Both the position numbers and the translations under genes were made by a program. The notes beneath the pieces were generated by a model that searched no databases, was not told the origin of the DNA, and worked only from the letters and a program-made list of their open reading frames with translations. This document shows, in pieces, positions 18,216-22,966 of a stretch of DNA of 22,966 bases (within the stretch, counting starts at the first letter, position 1; each line of letters begins with the position of its first letter). The DNA is taken from positions 1 through 22,966 of the forward strand of contig CAMZNQ010000371.1 in the NCBI GenBank assembly GCA_947313765.1, in the 5' to 3' direction. The stretch is from an uncultured Sulfurovum sp. (GTDB lineage: Bacteria; Campylobacterota; Campylobacteria; Campylobacterales; Sulfurovaceae).

Positions 18216-19661
18216 TTAAGAGTGGTAATTTGGCGACTCTTTTGTAATTGTAACATCGTGAACATGGCTCTCTGCAAGTCCTGCTGATGTAATCTCAACA
18301 AACTCTGCTTTTTCCCAAAATGTTTTAATATCTTTAGAACCACAGTAACCCATAGAAGCACGAAGTCCACCAATCATCTGATGAATAACAGATGCTATCT
18401 TACCTCGATATGGAACACGACCCTCAATCCCCTCTGGAACTAACTTATCGGCTGCTGTTCCCTCTTGGAAATATCTATCTGTACTACCTTTTGTCATTGC
18501 TCCAATACTTCCCATTCCACGGTACTCTTTAAACTGTCTCCCATTAAACAAAATCATCTCTCCAGGGGCTTCATAAGTACCTGCAAGTGCTGAACCTAAC
18601 ATAATGGAACTTGCACCAACTGCCAATGCTTTAGCCACATCTCCAGAGAATCGAATACCACCATCTGCAATAACAGGAACACCCAATGGGTTTGCAACTT
18701 GTGCCACCTCATCAATGGCTGATAGTTGAGGAACACCTACACCTGTTACAATTCGTGTAGTACAGATGGACCCCGGCCCAATACCAACTTTTACTGCATC
18801 TGCTCCAGCTTCAATCAAATCTTTAGCAGCTACCCCACTTGCAATATTTCCTGCAATAACATCTACATCAAGATTTGCTTTAATCTCTTTTAGAGTATCC
18901 ATAATCCCTTGTGAGTGTCCATGAGCAGAGTCTAAAACAATAACATCAACCCCAGCTTTAACTAAAGCTTCTGCTCTATCTAATTGACCAACACCAATAG
19001 CTGCACCTACTCTAAGTCTTCCATGCTTATCTTTATTGGCATTTGGAAACTTCTCTTTCTTCTCAATATCTTTAATAGTAATAAGACCTTGAAGTTTATC
19101 TTCATCATCAACAATTGGAAGTTTCTCTATTTTATGCTCTTGTAAGATTTTTGAAGCCTCTTCAAGAGTTGTTCCTGCTTTTGCTGTTACCAATGGCATT
19201 TTTGTCATAACATCTTCAATTACTTCTGTCATATCTGTAATAAAACGCATATCACGATTGGTAATGATTCCTAAAAGAGTCATATCTTCATGAACAACAG
19301 GTACACCTGATATCTTATATTCAGCCATCAATAAATCTGCATCTGCAACTGTTTTATCTTTAGATATATAGATTGGGTCGATAATAATACCACTTTCAGA
19401 TTTTTTAACTTTAGAGATTTGCTTTGCTTGAGTCTCTATATCCATATTTTTATGAATAATACCAATCCCACCCAAATGAGCCATTGCAATTGCTGCTTTA
19501 TATTCTGTTACGGTATCCATAGCAGCAGATACAAGTGGTGTATTTAGAGTTACACGTTTTGTAAGATTGGTTTTAATAGAGACCTCTTTTGGTAAAACTG
19601 TTGAGTGTTGAGGCACTAATAATAAATCTTCAAATGTAAATGCTTTTTTCTTAATATTCAT
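18216..19661 (-). CDS. guaB: Inosine-5'-monophosphate dehydrogenase
   Basis: The 481-residue enzyme oxidises IMP to XMP with NAD, the committed step to GMP. The catalytic loop GPGSICTTR places Cys300. Two CBS regulatory domains sit at about 95-145 and 150-200, within the barrel domain. The flap contains [16 protein letters not shown], and NAD/substrate residues such as DSAHGHS and [10 protein letters not shown] are present. The length is normal. It begins 16 bases after gatA, with AAAAGGA overlapping the gatA stop, so the two are cotranscribed. Confidence 0.98.
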   Translation of the reverse strand: MNIKKKAFTFEDLLLVPQHSTVLPKEVSIKTNLTKRVTLNTPLVSAAMDTVTEYKAAIAMAHLGGIGIIHKNMDIETQAKQISKVKKSESGIIIDPIYISKDKTVADADLLMAEYKISGVPVVHEDMTLLGIITNRDMRFITDMTEVIEDVMTKMPLVTAKAGTTLEEASKILQEHKIEKLPIVDDEDKLQGLITIKDIEKKEKFPNANKDKHGRLRVGAAIGVGQLDRAEALVKAGVDVIVLDSAHGHSQGIMDTLKEIKANLDVDVIAGNIASGVAAKDLIEAGADAVKVGIGPGSICTTRIVTGVGVPQLSAIDEVAQVANPLGVPVIADGGIRFSGDVAKALAVGASSIMLGSALAGTYEAPGEMILFNGRQFKEYRGMGSIGAMTKGSTDRYFQEGTAADKLVPEGIEGRVPYRGKIASVIHQMIGGLRASMGYCGSKDIKTFWEKAEFVEITSAGLAESHVHDVTITKESPNYHS

Positions 19662-19677
19662 CTTTTAGGTTTTCCTT

Positions 19678-21018
19678 TTACTTTGTGTAGTTAACAACTT
19701 TTTCGAGACTTAAAGCCCCATCAAAGATACTCTGTTCATCAAATGCTTTTCCAATAAGTTGTAGACCAATTGGCATACCCTCACTATCTTTAGCAACAGG
19801 TAGAGATATGGCAGGTAATCCTGCTAGATTAATGGCAATAGTATACATATCACTCTTATACATCTCTAGTGGGTCATGAGTTGAACCAATTTTAGGTGCA
19901 ACTGTTGGAGCAACTGGAGAGAGAATCAAATCTGCATCTTCAAAAATCTTATTGAACTCATCTCTAATTAAATGTCTAACTTTTTGAGCTTTTAGATAGT
20001 ATGCTTCATAATATCCTGCTGAAAGAACAAAGTTTCCAAGCATAACTCTTCTCTTTACTTCATCTCCAAATTGAGCTCTTGTATTTCTAAAAGTCTCTTC
20101 TAAATTTTTACCCTCTATACGATTACCATAACGAATTCCATCATAACGTGCCAAGTTAGTAGCTGCTTCTGCTGTTGCTACAATATAATAGGTAGATATG
20201 TCATACTTAGTATTTGTCATATTTTTATGGATAATTGTATGTCCTGCCTCTTTTAAAAGCTCTATTGTCTTAGCGTATGCATCTTGAATTGACTCACTAG
20301 CTTCTGAAATATAGTTATCTATAACAGCAATAGTAAACTTTCTATCTCCATTAAGATTTTCAAAAATAGGTTTTAAAGGCAAATCTGAAGAGGTAGAGTC
20401 TTTTTCATCATAAGATGCAATTGCATCATACAAGATTGCTGAATCTTCAACATTTTGAGTAATAGGACCAATCTGGTCAAGACTTGAAGCGTAAGAGGCT
20501 AACCCAAAACGACTTACACGTCCATAGGTTGGTTTCATTCCTACACAGCCACAATATGATGCAGGTTGACGAATCGAACCACCTGTATCTGAACCTAATG
20601 CAGCAATGGCAATTCCTCCAGCCACAGCAGCAGCTGAACCACCCGAACTTCCTCCTGGAACTCTATCTTCTCCATAAGGGTTTTTAGTCACGCCATAAAA
20701 AGAACTCTCTGTGGTAGAACCCATTGCAAACTCATCCATGTTTGCTCTACCAAATAGAGAAAATCCTTTTGATTTTAAATTTTCAACTACTGTTGCATTA
20801 TATGGAGCAATGTACCCTTGAAGAATCTCAGAGCCACTTGTTATAGACCAATCTTTTACTTGAATATTATCTTTAATGAGAATAGGAATACCATCTCCTG
20901 ATGAAGCAAAGTCAATATATGCATTTAAGCTACTCTCTTTTGCCCCCTCTATCATCTCAACTTTAAGAGAGTCTAACTCCTCTTTACTTTTTGTCAATGC
21001 CTCTTTTAGTGTAATCAC
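19678..21018 (-). CDS. gatA: Asp/Glu-tRNA amidotransferase subunit A
   Basis: The 446-residue enzyme is the amidase subunit of GatCAB, which turns misacylated Glu-tRNA(Gln) or Asp-tRNA(Asn) into the correct form. The Ser-cis-Ser-Lys centre is visible: Lys49 in ILIKDNI, Ser124 in PGGSSGGS and Ser148 in [10 protein letters not shown]. GatC and GatB are not in the window. The start is GTG at 21018, supported by TTAGGA upstream. A gatA-guaB pair is, as I recall, also found in Campylobacter. Confidence 0.97.
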   Translation of the reverse strand: MITLKEALTKSKEELDSLKVEMIEGAKESSLNAYIDFASSGDGIPILIKDNIQVKDWSITSGSEILQGYIAPYNATVVENLKSKGFSLFGRANMDEFAMGSTTESSFYGVTKNPYGEDRVPGGSSGGSAAAVAGGIAIAALGSDTGGSIRQPASYCGCVGMKPTYGRVSRFGLASYASSLDQIGPITQNVEDSAILYDAIASYDEKDSTSSDLPLKPIFENLNGDRKFTIAVIDNYISEASESIQDAYAKTIELLKEAGHTIIHKNMTNTKYDISTYYIVATAEAATNLARYDGIRYGNRIEGKNLEETFRNTRAQFGDEVKRRVMLGNFVLSAGYYEAYYLKAQKVRHLIRDEFNKIFEDADLILSPVAPTVAPKIGSTHDPLEMYKSDMYTIAINLAGLPAISLPVAKDSEGMPIGLQLIGKAFDEQSIFDGALSLEKVVNYTK

Positions 21019-21035
21019 TGTCTTATCCTAACGTT

Positions 21036-21041
21036 ATTATA
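21036..21041 (-). promoter_or_regulatory. -10 box for gatA-guaB
   Basis: TATAAT on the minus strand lies 17 bases before the GTG start at 21018, giving a leader of about 10 bases that still leaves room for TTAGGA. Confidence 0.5.
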
Positions 21042-21161
21042 TATGGTTAATGAAAAATTGCGTGATTATAACTAAAAGTTGTTTTTGGTATGATTATTTT
21101 AAAAAACACAAATGTTATTATTTTTTTATAAAGATTATTAAAGAATATAAAACTTTAATGC

Positions 21162-21167
21162 TATACT
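21162..21167 (+). promoter_or_regulatory. -10 box for the LysM-like protein gene
   Basis: TGC-TATACT is an extended -10 form and lies 32 bases before the ATG at 21200. It lies inside the upstream part of the open frame, which argues against the longer start at 21050. Confidence 0.5.
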
Positions 21168-21184
21168 TTGATAATAGACTATTT

Positions 21185-21192
21185 AAAAGGAA
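21185..21192 (+). promoter_or_regulatory. Ribosome-binding site that fixes the LysM-like start
   Basis: AAAAGGAA lies seven bases before the ATG at 21200 and the signal peptide begins there; the upstream in-frame ATG codons lack a site and precede no signal peptide. Confidence 0.65.
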
Positions 21193-21199
21193 TTATATA

Positions 21200-21898
21200 A
21201 TGAAAAAAATGTTATTTATAGCAGGTATATCACTATACACTACACAATTAGTAGCAAATAGCTTAGATGAATTAGGAGATATTCAATTGGTAGATGAGTC
21301 AGATAAATCTGCCCTTTTTCAGAAGGGTCCAATTGTAGGTTGTACAGATTTCAAAAAGAAAGAGCTTAGTTGTTCAAAGAAACCAGAAGATGCAATATTG
21401 AGTCAACTTCCTACAAGCAAACAGCTTGATGAAAAAGATTTAGATAGTGAAGAGGATACAAATGAGATTAAGGAGCAATTAAAAAGTATCTTGGCTGAAC
21501 TCTCTGCATTAAAAAAGAAACAAAAAGCAAACATAAATACTATTATAGAATTACGTTCATTGGTAACGGTGCTATCTATTAGTAAACCTGTGATAGAAGG
21601 GAAAGAGAAACTTAAAATTGTTAAAAAGACAATTAAAAGAATTCAACCTAAAAAGTCAAAAGTACATAAAACTACTCGCATAAGAAAACCCATCAAAGAG
21701 GTTGAAGTTTATGATGACCATATTGTTATTGAGGTACAAAACAATGAATCACTTTCAACATATGCACAAGCATACTATAATGATAATACTAAATATTATC
21801 GAATCTATAAAGCAAATAGAGATAAAATCAATAAAAATTTACAAATTGTTATAGGAGATAGACTCATTATCCCAGGAGCAAAACCATATAAAAATTAA
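21200..21898 (+). CDS. Exported protein with a coiled coil and a C-terminal LysM-like domain
   Basis: The 232-residue product has a signal peptide (MKKMLFIAGISLYTTQLVANS, cleavage near residue 19-20). An acidic stretch with two cysteines (C48, C58) follows, then a short helical coiled coil at about 85-125 and a very basic segment at about 135-168 (KIVKKTIKRIQPKKSKVHK). The C-terminal part at about 173-226 fits a LysM-like fold: alternating ESLSTYAQAYY, YRIYKANRDKI and GDRLIIP, with the typical IYxAN and final IP. LysM domains bind peptidoglycan, so it may sit at the cell wall. I do not recognise the whole protein. The open frame reaches 50 codons further upstream, but AAAAGGAA (21185-21192) and the promoter support 21200. 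Confidence 0.78.
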   Translation: MKKMLFIAGISLYTTQLVANSLDELGDIQLVDESDKSALFQKGPIVGCTDFKKKELSCSKKPEDAILSQLPTSKQLDEKDLDSEEDTNEIKEQLKSILAELSALKKKQKANINTIIELRSLVTVLSISKPVIEGKEKLKIVKKTIKRIQPKKSKVHKTTRIRKPIKEVEVYDDHIVIEVQNNESLSTYAQAYYNDNTKYYRIYKANRDKINKNLQIVIGDRLIIPGAKPYKN

Positions 21899-21901
21899 TA
21901 T

Positions 21902-21947
21902 TAATTAATCTGTAATCTCTTGAAAAAAAGAGATTACAAGTTAATTA
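21902..21947 (+). terminator. Long hairpin after the LysM-like gene
   Basis: Positions 21902-21921 pair with 21928-21947 with only one mismatch (C21910-A21939) and one G-T, around a six-base A-rich loop. The inner 11-bp part includes TGTAATCTCTT. No T-run follows, only AT-rich sequence, so it is an intrinsic terminator of uncertain strength. Confidence 0.55.
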
Positions 21948-21974
21948 TTAGATATAATCCCAAAAAATATCTAA
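21948..21974. promoter_or_regulatory. Inverted repeat over the cysS -10 box
   Basis: TTAGATAT (21948-21955) and ATATCTAA (21967-21974) are exact complements. The cysS -10 box TATAAT (21953-21958) overlaps the left arm, so a protein bound here would compete with RNA polymerase. Confidence 0.45.
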
Positions 21975-21990
21975 ATAAGGTTAACCTATT

Positions 21991-22966
21991 ATGTACATCT
22001 ACGATAGCATCAAAAAAACAAAACTTCCTTTTGAACCAATTACTCCAAGAAAGGTATCTATATATGTTTGTGGACCTACCGTTTATGATGATGCTCACTT
22101 GGGTCATGCTAGAAGTAGCATAAGTTTTGACCTTTTAGCACGAACACTTAAAGCACTCCATTATGATGTAATTATGGGTAAGAACTTTACAGATATTGAT
22201 GATAAAATCATTAAAAAAGTTCAAGAGAGTGGAAGAAGTTTAGAGGAGATAACTAACCATTACATTAGAAGATATAGAGAAGATATGAGAGCTTTAGGTG
22301 TAGTTGATGCAGACATAGAACCAAAAGCAACAGAGTCTCTTAAAGCAATGGAGAGTATGATTCAAAATTTAATAGATAGAGATATTGCCTATCTTGTTGA
22401 ATCAGGAGATGTATATTTTGATGTCTCTAAAGATGAAAAATATGGTCATATATCTAAAATGGTAGGAGATGATGAAGATAATAAAAGTAGAATTGAACAC
22501 ACCTCTTTAAAGCGTAATCCAAAAGATTTTGCTCTATGGAAAGCGTGTAGTGGAGAGGATGATATATGTTTTGAAACATCATTCTCAAAAGGTCGTCCTG
22601 GATGGCACATTGAGTGTTCAGCGATGATAGAAAAACATTTTTCAAAAACAGGAAGTAATGAGTATACTATTGATATTCATGGAGGTGGAGCAGACCTACT
22701 ATTTCCACACCATGAAAATGAGGCATCACAGAGCCGTTGTGCAATAGGTCATGAGGTAGCAAAATATTGGATGCACAATGGATTTGTAAATATAAATGGT
22801 GAAAAAATGAGCAAATCTTTAGGAAATAGCTTTTTCTTAAAATATGCACTTAAGCTATATAATGGTGAAGTGATTAGATTTTATATGATGAGTACACATT
22901 ATAGAAGTGATTTATCTTATAATATAGATGATTTAGAAACTTCTAAAAAAAGACTTGATAAACTAT
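21991..22966 (+). CDS. cysS: Cysteinyl-tRNA synthetase (3' part outside window)
   Basis: 325 codons are visible before the edge. The protein charges tRNA(Cys). The class I signature HLGHAR lies at residues 36-41, just after the zinc ligand Cys28 in VCGPTVYDD. The zinc-binding and specificity set continues with GWHIECS and FPHHENE, and KMSKSLGN completes the KMSKS loop. The ATG at 21991 is preceded by AAGG at a rather wide spacing (about 10 bases). It is read in the same direction as the LysM-like gene but has its own -10 box. Confidence 0.97.
   Translation, partial: MYIYDSIKKTKLPFEPITPRKVSIYVCGPTVYDDAHLGHARSSISFDLLARTLKALHYDVIMGKNFTDIDDKIIKKVQESGRSLEEITNHYIRRYREDMRALGVVDADIEPKATESLKAMESMIQNLIDRDIAYLVESGDVYFDVSKDEKYGHISKMVGDDEDNKSRIEHTSLKRNPKDFALWKACSGEDDICFETSFSKGRPGWHIECSAMIEKHFSKTGSNEYTIDIHGGGADLLFPHHENEASQSRCAIGHEVAKYWMHNGFVNINGEKMSKSLGNSFFLKYALKLYNGEVIRFYMMSTHYRSDLSYNIDDLETSKKRLDKL

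Noticed and set aside
21050..21199. 50 extra codons before the LysM-like protein
   Set aside because: The region contains the likely promoter and lacks a ribosome-binding site; the signal peptide begins at 21200.
22454..22849. Two minus-strand open frames inside cysS
   Set aside because: They lie fully within the strongly supported cysS frame on the other strand, so they are shadows.

Overview
The window is about 23 kb of compact, AT-rich chromosomal DNA from a member of the Campylobacterota (formerly Epsilonproteobacteria). The evidence is the gene order rplU-rpmA-(insert)-obgE-proB-fmt-birA-parA-parB-atpF'-atpF-atpH-atpA-atpG-atpD-atpC, which as I recall it is the Campylobacter-type arrangement. 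Other signs are the split b/b' ATP synthase stalk genes without atpB and atpE, a single-domain proB, a BirA without a DNA-binding domain, and an adjacent gatA-guaB pair. TATAAT-type -10 boxes, often with an upstream TGn and no clear -35, also fit. I cannot fix the genus; a Sulfurimonas- or Sulfurovum-like relative is a guess.

Layout, left to right. Positions 1-1425 (minus) hold the 5' part of an MsbA-like ABC exporter that runs off the window. Positions 1585-2706 (minus) encode a lipoprotein with two Ig-like repeats and a leucine-rich region. Positions 2812-8563 (minus) are the seven-gene F1/stalk ATP synthase operon. Positions 8711-13766 (minus) hold obgE, proB, fmt, birA, parA and parB, tightly packed with overlapping or nearly abutting ends. 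Positions 13827-15116 (minus) carry a TAXI-type binding protein with two membrane anchors, set between rpmA and obgE. Positions 15191-15761 (minus) are rplU-rpmA. Positions 15962-16810 (plus) encode a VKOR/glutaredoxin-like fusion, convergent with a FadL/OmpP1 outer-membrane protein at 16843-18117 (minus). Positions 18216-21018 (minus) are gatA-guaB. Positions 21200-21898 (plus) encode an exported LysM-like protein, and cysS begins at 21991 (plus) and runs off the right edge.

Most of the window is translation (ribosomal proteins L21 and L27, ObgE, Fmt, GatA, CysS), chromosome partition (ParA/ParB), cofactor and nucleotide supply (BirA, ProB, GuaB) and energy conversion (ATP synthase). The less ordinary genes are the envelope ones: the Ig/LRR lipoprotein, the TAXI protein, the VKOR fusion and the LysM-like protein.

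I found no mobile element, CRISPR array, tRNA, rRNA, phage or defence gene, and no gene-free stretch longer than 300 bases (the longest gap is about 200 bp). I do not see an obvious new multi-gene system. The best leads are single genes and regulatory structures: the two-membrane-segment TAXI protein with a predicted leaderless start, the lipoprotein downstream of atpC, the cysteine-bearing tail on the VKOR fusion, and several near-perfect palindromes between genes. All functional calls come from reading motifs by eye; no database search was run.
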